DNA of 64,000 nt, taken from assembly GCA_903813345.2 (NCBI GenBank), contig CAIIXF020000008.1:2057341-2121340 (forward strand), in the 5' to 3' direction. Below are positions 20,324-33,300 of this stretch, piece after piece. Made by a program: the position numbers and the translations under genes. The notes under the pieces are model-generated. The model was not told the origin of the DNA and made no database searches. It saw only the letters and a program-made list of their open reading frames with translations. How positions within the stretch are numbered: position 1 is the stretch's first letter; every line of letters starts with the position of its first letter. This DNA comes from Owenia fusiformis. Its lineage: Eukaryota; Annelida; Polychaeta; Sabellida; Oweniidae.

Positions 20324-21639
20324 CTGAAAACACAAAAAATCAAATCGGTATATTATTAGAGAAAGACATTACCAGTAGATAATAAATATCAGTTTTTGGT
20401 CAACATCCTCTGAAGGAGAAACTCTACTTCTCCTTAATTCTCCCTCATTTCTCTTTTGGCATATGTTTCTTATGAAGTTCAGTTGCATCATTTCCTTGTG
20501 TGGCATGATTGATCACGAAATGCCGCAATCTGTCATTCCTATCACCTATATTAGTAGCTGGTGGTTAATAGGCATTCACAACATTGAAATAATCTTTGAT
20601 GTACTTATGATTGATCAGCACCTGATTTGGCTTTTCCCAACATTCAACAAGAAAAGAAATGAACAACCACATGTTAGTGATATATATGTGATTGAGTTGA
20701 TGGGTGAACAACTGTTTGTGGCATCCCAAGAAGAAAAATCAGTGCCTAGATATCATTCATTCGTTTTGTTTATTCTATTTTCTTACTCTTATCATCTAAA
20801 CGAAGAGCTCGGTGTTTGTGCTTTTGTGTACAATGTAGTACATATTGCCTGCATATCTGCATGTTTTATTCCAGAGTGATCCCTCTCTTTCCAATATATT
20901 TCATGTTTTTTAGAGTGAACTCAATAATACGGCGTACAGTTATATATTTTCGGACTCATTTTATCTTGATCCAGGCTTCAACTTCGTAAGGTAACCAAAA
21001 ATATGTGAAGACTTTGAGACCCAGAAATTTCCATTTTTCTCTTAATTCTTTATATAAAAATTAAAAGTCACAAAAGGCAACATCGGACGATGAAAGAATT
21101 CAGGCATCAAAAGATTTGTAAATTGAAAGTGGTGGATTTAATTACAGTAACCTGAAAGCAGAGATGGACAAAGACGCAAAGTGGTCAGAGCTAATGAAAG
21201 GAAACAATGACACATTAATACAATTGTCCATAAATATGTCAAAGACAAAACTGTGCATCCTGAGCATTGCCCATTTACCTGCACTCTTAAGCAAACAAAG
21301 TTGATTAAACAAACGGAGGTAAAATACCTGAACACTTCCTGTACACTCAAATAAATGGCAATAAATCAGTCGAGGAGATAAACCGATGGATTAAGTGACA
21401 TTTAAGTTCAATAATAGTCCTAAAAGGTTGTATGGTAAATAATTTATGGTGGTAATCGTGTGTGTCTATCTACCAAAACTTCTGACCAAGTGGTCTTTAC
21501 TTATCTACTTTGACCTTACATGTTAACCCTTAATTGACTTTTATAGAAATTGTGTGGCACAACCACTCTAAAATTGTTCAAACACAACCAATAACCCAGT
21601 ATGATTCAATGAAAAACATCAATGACTGTACCAGCCCAA

Positions 21640-21785
21640 TCAAGCACAATGATAATGCTAGAACAATCAAACACAATCACAATCAAACACAATTACCCTG
21701 TCATCACAATCAAACACAATCGCACTGCCATCACAATCAAACACAATCACACTGTCATCACAATCAAACACAATAATTGTAGAAT
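21640..21785. repeat. minisatellite, AATCAAACACAATCACACTGTCATCAC type
   Basis: Short tandem copies built from AATCAAACACAAT alternating with CACTGYCATCAC, about 27 bases per unit, within KIF26 intron 2. Confidence 0.75.
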
Positions 21786-22083
21786 CAAACACAATTGACA
21801 ATCCAGTTCAACCAACTCTTGGAAGGCAATGAGGTCTTTTCCAGCTTAGTCCTACATGTATTTGGAAAAAATAAATTGGTAATTCAAGTACTAAAGGGTT
21901 AAATCCTGATATAAACAAATACTCACATAAAATCTTCAAGTTGGCAGTTTAATAGGGGTTAATATTAATGAAAAGATGTATCTGGGCAACTTTATATTGA
22001 AAATACACTTAGCTAAATGCACTTATCTTTTGCAGTGGTATAACAATAACTCTTAAGTGACTTATACCACTTTTAGTTTGACA

Positions 22084-22400
22084 GGGTCATAGGGGTGGGA
22101 TATGGTCATCTGGGTGGGATATGGCCATACAAGGTGGGATATAGTCATAGGAGCTGGGATTTGGGTTTCGGGTGGGATATGGCCATACAAGGTGGGATAT
22201 AGGCATAAGAGCTGGGATATGGTCATCTGGGTGGGATATGGCCATACAAGGTGGGATATAGGCATAAGAGCTGGGATATGGTCATCTGGGTGGGATATGG
22301 TCATACAATGTGGGATATAGTCATAGGAGCTGGGATTTGGTCATTGGTGGTTGGATATAGTCAGAGGGGTTGTGATTTAGGCAAAAAGTGTGGAATAATC
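22084..22400. repeat. minisatellite, GTGGGATATGGTCATCTGG type
   Basis: About 15 copies of a unit near 20 bases built on GGGATATGGNCATANNANG. A higher-order repeat of three units (about 63 bases) is visible between 22100 and 22310. Confidence 0.8.
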
Positions 22401-25400
22401 TAACTGGGGTGGGAAACACCATATGGGTAATACAGGGGAGTTTGGGTGAGACAGGGTCATTAGCGTTGGGTAGGCAGATTCATGTATGGACAATCTTGCT
22501 CAGTGATTTATATGTTTGTGGGAAGGTTGTAATAACAAAATTTGTGAATAGGTCTTTGAATATCATATTACTGCTATTGCCTCTAAAGTCTCGTATTACA
22601 TTTGCTTGTTGTTTTTTATTCTTGTATCAAACACTTTTTTATCCCCCACACGCTAAATACACACCTTCCCCAGTGTGTGTGAAATAGGTATAGAAAAATA
22701 TATATTCTATAGTTCAAATATGTTATCTTCTACATTGTCACCCTTTAGTGGTTAAGACCTGAGGTCAGCAATGTTAATTCTCCTATATTCTTTCAGCTAG
22801 CTTGCCTTATCATGTATATTGATACTAAATGGTGGTATGGGGTCATCAATCTGCATAGGGTCATCTATATGTTTAGGGTCATCAAGACTCTTATTGGGGT
22901 CATCAGGAGGTTGGATAGGGTGGAGTACTTCAGTGATAATTGCACTAAGAGTAGCCAATGAGATTATCTTCTCTACAGACATCAACACAATTGTTTGCTC
23001 CCTTCTCTTGTCTTCAATTGGTTTATTGCAATCGTCCTGCTTAAGGTCAATAACAACAGTGGCATTGATGTCCAGAAGGGTTAATATCTGACTAAAATTA
23101 TCATTCTCCTTTTGGAGATAATGCCTGACATATATTTTCTCCTACAGGAGACTGAGTATCATGCTGATGTTATATTGAAGCATGAACTAAATAGAATTCC
23201 ATGTTTCCTGAAGAATAATATGAACTCCAGACAAAAACAATCAGATCTTAATCAGATGAACTCCAGCTTTACACTAGAGGGAATCATGTCCTAAAGGGAG
23301 TGAACTCAACCCAAAGATTGTTATATCACACAATACCCAGGGTACCACTTTCCAGGAAGATCATGTTGCAAAGGCCAAAGATAAGTCCTGATAGGAAGAC
23401 ACTGTCGCTCAAGGCATGTAATAATGTACCAATTACTTTAACATTGGGAGTTTAATCAGGGAACTTTGCTTATTCAGATGCAACTGTCTTCCAGGCATGG
23501 AAATCCTGAAGTTATCATCAGCCACAATTATCAGGATTTACCTGAAATTCAACCTTAGAAAAACATACTATTAGAAACTCAGATTCCTTCATTCAAGTAT
23601 GTATGGAACCATAGGATGATAATTCTTGTCGTCTTTTTGGTCAACATGAACTTTTATCCAAAAGTCAAACAGAAAACCTCAAATTAATGTCATTTGGAAT
23701 TTCAATAAATCTAAAAAGTGAAAAATTAGAATTTTATCATTAATTGAAGATCAGATCATCAGCAATATCATTACTTTACCATTAATAAACTATTTTATCA
23801 CTTACTTATCACAAAAACTACTTTGAAAACAGTCAACCAAAGAATGTTAAACATTGTTAAATATGGGCAGACAATCTGGTTAAAATCACCAAATTAAAAA
23901 GTCTTAAATCAAAAATATTTTCGGGATAAGTACGCTGAAGTAGCTGTTGATTTAAATAATGACATGTTGATACTTCTTTTCTAATTAAACATTTCGATAA
24001 AAGTCTACATTGTTGGTTTTATTAGTATGAGCACTTAAAATAAATGATTGATGTTTTTCAAATTCTTAACTTCAATAAACTGCAACATTTTTATCCGCAA
24101 TCACATATTTCCCAGGTGTCCCTGAAACTATTGGACACATAGGCATAACATGAACTGCATATCATATTTGGAAAACTGGGGCATCTGGGAGATCACCTCC
24201 ACTTAGACATCCTCTGCTAAAATCTGGACTTCTTCAAGGTATATTTCACCACATTAATGTGAAAAATATACAAAAACTGAGAACTATTAATACTGAATGA
24301 ACGCTGTAGGTGCCCTTTTCCTTTATAAACTTTATTCTTTAACATTACCCAGCTGGTATTTGTTAGAGTTAGAAATTCTAGATATTTTCCGTTGTGGTGT
24401 TATGAATGTGTTAGATAATATATTACAAAGATAATTGCTTGTAATTAGAAATGAAAATGTTCACACTGCCATTAATTAACAAGATTTAACTTGGCACAAA
24501 CAGCAATTCCCACCTAATTCAATTTAAAGGCTAACCACTAGCATGGCATATATCACAATAAAAGAAACTAAAACCTAAATTATGTAGAAAGTTCCCCATG
24601 GCCATGGTTAAGGCAGTCTAGTACACAGCTTTAAAAAGTGTAATTTCTACCAAATGAGGTAATTATCTCATACTGGTAGATCTGGGTTGGGTCTAACATT
24701 ATTTTCATTGTAGGCCCAAAATTGGCCTTTTAGGTCTCATTTTTGACAAATAGGGCTATTTTTGAAAAAAAAATGCTTCAAAATTGTCAGAAAAAGTACT
24801 GCAAGAAACATTCTTACAGTATGTCAGAGATATACATACAGCATGTACAATTCTCATAAACTAATTCTCAAAGTGTCCATTTATTGGTTTAACACATGTT
24901 CTAAGCTAATAGTACTTTTTTACAGCTTCATGATGATCTCTTTATTGTTTCCTTACACATATGCGTAATTGTTTGAAATACCTCGCTTTCACAACATTTT
25001 CCCAGGTACAGGTATATTTTGTGAATACCACTTTTTTATAACAGCACCACTTTGAAAAAATGTTAAGCATCAAGGCCTGTTACATAAAGTATGAGTTGAT
25101 ATAGCATATATAATTCAGCCATTTGTTGTAAGCTATCTTTTTATTCTGTTTTATGTTTAGATTGCAATGACAGTTTGAACAAGTTGATTAGTCGCATATA
25201 GAACTTAATACAGAGCCACATTGTTTCATCTTTAGCTCTTCAAATTCATCTTACATGACTTCCGTCGTTAATTGATTAATTTTACAAATCTTCTTGTCGG
25301 ATTGTTTGATGTAGAAGTAGGCCCTGCTATGCATGTTTATTCACTATTAGATCAATGGAAGCACGATGTGAACATATGTATACTACATCATGTAGATGCA

Positions 25401-25602
25401 AGATCAAATATGTAATTTATTGAAATCAATATTATTTGAGGGACATTCTAATTAACATTTATGATGTAGCATTTACATGATGTACGATAAATTGATCAAT
25501 TACGAAAGAATTGTAAAGCATTTATTGTTGTAGAAATGAATAATAATATCACATGAATCTTCATGTATGTAACTATTGTAACTCTTTTTCCTCTATTGCT
25601 AT

Positions 25603-25935
25603 GGTTGAATGCATTGATTGGTATGGTTGAATGCATGGATTGGTATGGTTGAATGCATGGATTGGTATGGTTGAATGCATGGATTGGTATGGTTGAATGC
25701 ATGGATTAGTATGGTTGAATGCATGGATTGGTATGGTTGAATGCATGGATTGGTATGGTTGAATGCATGGATTGGTATGGTTGAATGCATGGATTGGTAG
25801 GGTTGAATGCATGGATTGGTATGGTTGAATGCATGTATTGATGTATTGGTATGGTTGAATGCATGGATTGGTATGGTTGAATGCATGGATTGGTATAGCT
25901 GAATGCATGGATTGGTATGGCTGAATGCACGGATG
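25603..25935. repeat. 22-bp minisatellite, open in all three minus-strand frames
   Basis: About 15 near-perfect copies of TTGAATGCATGGATTGGTATGG (shown as TTGAATGCAT then GGATTGGTATGG). Because 22 is not a multiple of three, the minus-strand translation cycles through the frames and repeats every 22 residues (MHSTIPIHAFNHTNPCIQPY..). The resulting ORFs of 68 to 150 codons are repeat artefacts, with no evidence of a gene. Confidence 0.92.
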
Positions 25936-26582
25936 CCATCTTAGATTCGAGATCTTTGATGAAAGAGAGAGATTAACACATTTCAGAATATTAATATTCC
26001 AATTTGAATACATCCAACAAAACACAAATTCTTATTTAATGCCAGCGCAATGTCAGGTAATCCTTGTACTATTGCATTGAAAAATATAAACCTAAAATAA
26101 ATAATTAGAATTCTAACAATAACAGACTTGACTGACAGAGGATTACATAAGGGATCTATTAGATACATAACAAATGCTTATATTGATTAAATACACACAC
26201 ATGTATATTTAAATAAGTCTGTTGATTATTATCCTATAATAAATAAGTGAATCATTCTGACATCTGATTACAATTCACATATCTAACTATGACTGATACC
26301 TGCCAAACCTGGAAGATGGTATCGGAAATAGCTTTGGAATCTTTGAGATCTATTACAGAAATACAGCATCCTGTGCATTGAAAGCGTACCAATTATTTTT
26401 ATGTTTTGGAGTCCAAGTCATTGTGACCCACCCCTTCCTGTTATATCTAGAGCTAGTCCTGCATCAAAACTCTGGGTGCTCTATATATCATTTCTGGCTC
26501 AGTTTGAGAAAAATGGTGGCCATGGGTTTGGTGCAAGGGTGGGTCCCTGACCTTATCAAAAACACTGCATTCAGTAAAGTAT

Positions 26583-26732
26583 AGTAAAACTTAACGAATC
26601 CGAACATCACTGCAAAGTGTTCAGATAAGCAGGTGTTCACTTCTCAGAGTTTCTTAAAATGTGCATCAATATAATTGTTCACATTGAAAGGTGTTCGGAT
26701 TAGAGAGGTATTCTGATATACAGGTTTTATGG
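26583..26732. mobile_element. diverged TA-flanked MITE (CAGTAAAACCTGT family), copy 3
   Basis: About 150 bp, starting GTAAAACTTAAC after TA and ending ACAGGTTTTATGG before TA. The internal text (GTGTTCAGAT, GGTGTTCGGATTAGAG) resembles the other family members. The termini are weaker than in copies 1 and 2. Confidence 0.6.
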
Positions 26733-27405
26733 TACAATGTTGCATACATACAATAGAAGACTAAGTAAAGGACTTATCCAGAAGGACTTATAAAGTATCT
26801 CTAGAAATATAATTTATCATCTTATCTAACAGATGTTCACCTGTATGTGGTGTTTGGGTGGTCAGATTAGACCCATATTACACATATACCATAGATAGGA
26901 CCCATACTATTCATATACCATACATATGGAGTGTATCATAGGATAACAAAGCAAAGATAACCCCTCTGGTTTTATCTATGCAATATGGGTATTACCTGAC
27001 TTCATACCTGATTTGCTTTCCAGGTGTTGAAATAAGATTTCTTGAAAAGGATGTTGATTTTGTAGAATTAGATAATTTACTAAACCCTTCCCGTACCCTG
27101 TAATACATATTTGACTTTGAGTCCCCCCCATAAAAACCTGTTCACACACATGGATTCCATAAATCAGTAAATTTAGAACATTTCCTGAAAATCAACTCTC
27201 GCTTCTTGTATAAGTACCACTGATAAGTATGTGTCAGGTATTACATAATATGGATTAAGCTAATCCCCCAGGTAATTACAGGTAAGTGCATCCAGGTAAT
27301 CAGGTGGGGATTAATCTCTGTGTATATATAGAAACACTAAATTAAACCTCAACTTACTCAACATTAATTAATGAAAACTTGTTGTTATTGATTCAAACAT
27401 AATAA

Positions 27406-27547
27406 TGCCTGGGTTACATTTGCTCCGATTCATCGGCCGTCGCGCCCAGGCGATTAAGTGTTTTGTTCAATATTGTATTCAATTTTGAACAAAATACTCA
27501 ATCGACCTGGCGCTATGGTGAAAATCGGAGCAAATGTGACCAAGGCA
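27406..27547. mobile_element. hairpin MITE with TAA target duplication
   Basis: 142-bp near-perfect inverted repeat. It starts TGCCTGGGTTACATTTGCTC and ends with the reverse form GAGCAAATGTGACCAAGGCA. The arms pair almost to the centre (TTTGTTCAA opposite TTGAACAAA). TAA flanks both ends (27403-27405 and 27548-27550). A TAA duplication is typical of PIF/Harbinger elements. There is no ORF. Confidence 0.85.
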
Positions 27548-30327
27548 TAAGTAGGCTAAAGGCCCACATCAGACTCAAAATAAAAACCGGCACACTTTGG
27601 TAGGCTCACATGTATTATGAAAATATGATATTTTGCGACAAAAAAACTGACCTTGAAGAAATATTTTTCAAGCACTTGAATAATATTATCATTATCCAAT
27701 AAACAAGAAAGGCTTCAAGTATATTATTTTGTTGAATCACAAAACTTGAATGTGCTTTTGTTTTTTGTTTTTATGCTAAGGATCGATCGATGTATCATAC
27801 ATTGAAACAATAAGAGCATTGATTATTTACAGTCATTAGCGAAGGAATCTTACCTGTATAGGTTATCTAGAAATCAGATATATAAAAAGTAAACAGTTCT
27901 CTAAAACGAACGGAGAATTCCCAGCGAAACTGAGTTAATGATATATTATATGAAAACATTTAGCATTGATTTCAAATCCATGGCACCAATGTCAGAACCG
28001 CAGCTTAGATATTTTGCTAAGTGAAGTAATAACTACTCGAAGCAGATTGAATTTTATTGATACAGAACAATGGGGTAATTCTAGACTCTAGACATACTAC
28101 TCACTTATCAATGGTTTACCACAATTTCATACCTGACTGAATCAAAGACAAATCAGAAATACTCATTACTTAACTAAAAATAAAATTCTATATTGTATAG
28201 GACTTACGGGGAAATCATTTTCAGAAACACGATCGTATGATAGTCCTGGGGCTTGAAGGCAATGCTAAATTCATTGTTCAATCGGGATCTATGACTGCAA
28301 TGGGTAATATCTTCACCCCCTCCCACTATTACCCCCATGGGAGAAGCCATTCCTCTTACATCAAAACATAAAGGCTATATGGTATGGTACCATTCTCACA
28401 TCTGGTTTTGCATCTAGGTGAAGCATGAAAAACAACTTAACATTCTCGGACAATCATTCCTCCATTGAGCCAACTAAATAAAACTGATTATCAAAGGCCA
28501 ACTAATCCACCATCAAAGATATTGTGGTTGGGGAAAGGCAAGCTGGAATACCTGCTCCATCAAAAACCCTGAATCCACAGGTTAAACAAGATAATGCGCC
28601 AATATGTGTAAATAAGGACCAAAGAGGTGAAATCATTGAAAGAATCAAGGGGATTAACCTGGATAGGGGTACCTATTGAGGGTGTATGGATCATAATGTT
28701 GTTATCTGGCCCTAATTATTAGCAGTCTGGGAGAACAGGAAAGAACATGGACTTTAATCTTGGGTGGAACTATATTTAGTGGCAGATCACAATCTGACAA
28801 CCTAAGGAAAAGCAAGTGCGTACCTCCAAACTGAACTATAACAAAAACAGTTCTCTATTGAAGTACCAGATGCCTATTCTCAAAAGCTTATGATTGAGAT
28901 ATTTTCTGATGTAATTTAGAGAAAAATCGTTGATCTGTGTTTTGCTATAGTTCAATTGGTTGATATTGTTTGTATGGCATTAGTTTACTTTCGTTTTTCT
29001 CAAATTGCTTCGCATGATCTCATATTTAATTGCTACAATATATGCATCTATCAGTTCAGCCTAATCCTACCGTATACCACCACAACGTAACAAACCATTT
29101 AGTATTCATGACTGAGATTAATAAACGTTTTAATAACCAGTTAATCAAAGTGTCAGAATTTTGTGAGGCCGACAACAGTCACAAATTGAAAAATGTACGA
29201 TTAAGTCAAAAATTGTGTTGATAGGATCTAGGGTCCCGAACCAGGTATCACATACAAATCATCGCCAGGAAATATCATCTCAGATTTAATTATCAGTTAT
29301 TTTGGAATGCCTAATGAAAACATTTCATGTAGAGCCGGCACACTTCTGCTATGTCATCTTTACCTTTCAGTGGATTGATTTCAAGAAAACATTGCAGAAA
29401 TTCCATCAACCAGGCTTAAGATATGGTATAGTACTACAGTATTTATCAAAGTGGGAATTGGTGAAATTGTGAAATTGCAATGTCACTTAAATTAGTTTTG
29501 TTTTAAACAGATGGAAAGGAAATGCTACACAACAAATTAATGAAGAAGTATTTAACAATTTAACAAATCAAAAATGAATTGCAGTAATGCCAAATCAGGC
29601 ATTTCATTCAGATTTATTAAGCGGAATATGTGACTGGGTCATCTTTTCAACAGACAAGTTAATGATTTTAGTTTGTAACACTTGGGAGTTATCTGAGTAC
29701 ATTTTCAACTATTAACAGACCTCCCCTTGAGAATGTGGTATATATTTGCAGAGACTAACCAATACTGAACAAGTTTTTAACTTGCATAGACAGGGGGTAG
29801 ATTAAAATTTGGCACTATATCATTAATTAGAAGGAACTAAACCTAACAGTAGGTGGTCTAACAGTAATTTAACAGGTATTCTATTTTATGGAGCAGTACA
29901 CACAAAAATGAGTTAATTTAGATGTGTTGAAGGGGAGACATGGACTTCAAAATGCTCTATGATATGTCTCAGTCTCAATCTCATGATCTCGCATATTCAG
30001 CAATTTTTTCAAGTCAGATATTGTTTCTTATTGACAAAAAGCAATATACCAATACGCGATAACGTTTAGTTTTCGTTCAGTTTAGTTAACTCTCGTTTGA
30101 AGAGCTCTCATGTACGGTACAACATCGTCTACATCCGGGTTCTTTCCCATTGGATTACACAGGGGTGCTATTTTCAATGCCGCACTGCGACTTTATTAAA
30201 CATTTATGTAGAGTTGCATTTGCAGAAATGATAGGTATGTATGTAATTAAGATATATAACAAGGCTTTTTGAACTGTAATCCCAAAATCCGAAGAAATCT
30301 GTAGTTGAAAATGCCGTCCAATTTCAG

Positions 30328-30335
30328 TGACGTCA
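30328..30335. promoter_or_regulatory. full CRE palindrome TGACGTCA
   Basis: Perfect TGACGTCA in a locally CpG-richer part of KIF26 intron 2 (about 30050-30540). This is the consensus for CREB/ATF bZIP factors. Function is inferred from the motif only. Confidence 0.35.
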
Positions 30336-33300
30336 CTGATTTCCCAAATTGCTCAAACTTCATCGAAGATCGAAAAAATATCAATAATGTTACTTCGAAT
30401 CTCCGATTATCTATCTGATTATTCAATAGATTGGATCATATAACTATGCTTGAGGGCTGATGGAAGATCAGAAGCTGAGAAACGTTCAGAGTATAGACTC
30501 GTTCGGCGGGCCAATGAAAATTTGTCCCTTCCAAAGCGATGCATCATGGGAGATATTTATGTAAATTACCACCTGAACTCTTATCGCGAATAGGAGTATT
30601 GAAACACCTGTAAGGTAATGAGCAGGTAACTGGGGAGCCCACAGGTAAATGAACTCTTAAATTGCAAATCTGACCATCTACCTGGAATTTTGTGTCTTAA
30701 TTAATACAGCACCTGACATGGGAGGGACTGTGCATACTGGGGTAAATGAGACTGCCAGGACTGCGGTTAATCGGGTAAACATGTGTTCTCCACATGAAAT
30801 CTTGCTAACTACATTAATTGATTCTAAATTATTCCACAATTTACTTGAAATGAGATAAATAAAATTTGAAAATGGAATTAGAGAAGTTACAAATAATTTC
30901 TGAAGCAAACTCCATGAATCGTACCATTTCTGCGTTAATGACATCGCGCTATATTGCAAGAAAGAATCGCAGATCATTGATGATGCAGCAACATGTCAGT
31001 CTACCACCAACAGTTATTTTTATGCATTGATCTGCAGAAGTTCACGATCATATGGGCCCCATGTGGTTTATTCATTTAATATCACACACTGCACACCAAT
31101 AATTTATTAATTTGATTAATCATTTTTTGAGTCTGAATCAACCAGGAAGATGATTCAGTTGAAATCTATAAAATGTCTTTTACCAATATTTGTTACATAC
31201 TCATAATTATCGACTCGACTAAAACAATAGTTTGTTTGACTATTGCCAGCATGTATGTGAGAATCAATATTTATAATCGCAATGTATTGTTCATCAGAAA
31301 ATGATAAAAAGAAAGGGTAAAGCTTATCTATGAGGGAGAAAAAGGTATAAATCCCACAACAGTAATCTGAACACTACTAGGACCAAGCAAAAGTGTTCAT
31401 ATTGAGAGGTGTTCAAGTTAAAAGAGGTGTTCAAAATGCACCAAGAATTCATTACAAATCTATTTACAAGGGACCCAAGTCTAATCATTTCATTGGACTT
31501 ATAAATTAAAGTGATTAAAACTAAAGTAGATTTTAATTAAATCAAAATAAGATAATTCATCACCTGAGTACATATTCAATGCCTACTAAGTATTTATTCA
31601 CTGACCATATTGAATAAATACTCAGCTGAAAACATGTGTTTTGAAACTCAATATTGGAAAATATTTTGAGAAATTGATACGAGGATCCGTAAATAAAATG
31701 TTATACGAATGACTCATCTTCAAATTGATCCTCATCAAAATAGAAAGACATCGAAAGGAGAAAAATAAAGGTAACAAACGCCATACTCTCAATGACATGA
31801 AAATGCACAAAAATTCAACACTTGATTCAAATATTAGACAAGAAAGTATGGAGAATAGCATGAGAAATCTGTCATCTTAAACATGAGAAAGATGATTTGA
31901 AGAACTCATGTTGAACTCAAAGATAAGTTTGCTCATCAATATGAAGTGAAAGATGATATGACTAACCATGAGGTCCTGGATGCTAAGTTCATATGTAAAT
32001 ATCAAAGAAAAAATCATCAAGTCGATTTTGACCTCATCTCATTTTTCAGTGTGTCAGGAAAATGGGAGGGGTATAGAAGAAGTATGATATTACAATAGAG
32101 TTTCATAGTTTAGCTAACTTGCAGCAGTATTATATACAGCCCACAAAAATGCTTTAGCCACTTAACATGTACCTTGTTTTTCCTGCAGCTTTGCTTCATA
32201 CTCTCTGGTTGTGTATACCACATATTAATTCTGCTATATGATTTACTAGTTGTTGTCTTGTGGCATGACAACGCATTCATCTTCAATTCTCAACTATCTC
32301 ATAAAATGAAAATTTACAAAAAAACTACTGATCTCTAAAAGTAACAAAACTCAACCAAGCAAAGATAGGGACATGAGGAGTTTATAAAGCTAGCTTATAA
32401 AGTAATCAGGGTGTGTGATGAGGTAAAGAGCTGTCAGATACGGTTGTAAGTGAACAAGGAAAGCTGAATGTTGATGCACATAGCAGTGATACTGAGGAGA
32501 GGGCCAAACACATTTCATCCAGGTGGTTTCTGATACGCCATACAGCAAGCCAACTCCCAGAATGCTTAGTACAACACATGTGACCATGATCGACCAATCA
32601 GGTTGGGGCCATTGGATGGGAATCATGGGATAGAGAACTAGACTTACCTGGAACATAACGATAATGCTTACCACAAATGCTACTAATGAACCACCTGAGC
32701 AAAAAACTATTTCTATGGTCACATATATTCTCACCCTATAGAGTGAAAAACTGAGAAAATATCCCAAAATTAAATAGATAAAACGAAAAATGGTATTTCT
32801 CAAGATCATTGTAATGCAAAAATCTAATATTTCTTTATCATCTGGAGAGGAAACATGAGAAATAAGCAAGACGAAGGCTGAATTATATGATGGGGAAAAT
32901 CAACCTGTATTATGTTCTTTCCTCAAAAGATTCAATGTTTTTTAGCAATTTAAAAGCTTGAAATAGATTTTTTACTTGTTTCCACAAATGTCAAACTGAG
33001 AAATTCTCCAGGCGAAATTATAGAATACAGTCATTGAATTGAAAATTACTATGATTTTCAAATCGCTCGATGCTGAGTGAGAATGCTGATTACAAAAACA
33101 GTGAAGATAAAAAAATCTATAAAATGAGCATGATAAAAATTGATGTTGACAGGAATGACCACTATGCATTATATTAAAGATAAGAAAAAACAGCCCAATA
33201 AATAACCTGACAAAAGTCAATTGAAAACACCCCATATATATTCCAATGAAGATGAGTCATACAACCCATAGAGCATCCCCCACGTAAATCAGTTGCTTTA

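Noticed and set aside
20463-20879. 138-codon plus-strand ORF in KIF26 intron 2
   Set aside because: Hydrophobic AT-rich translation with no motif, no splice partners and no recognisable family.
25496-26025. Minus-strand ORFs of 68 to 150 codons with MHSTIPIHAFNHTNPC repeats
   Set aside because: They are translations of the 22-bp minisatellite in three frames; no start context, splice site or flanking coding sequence.
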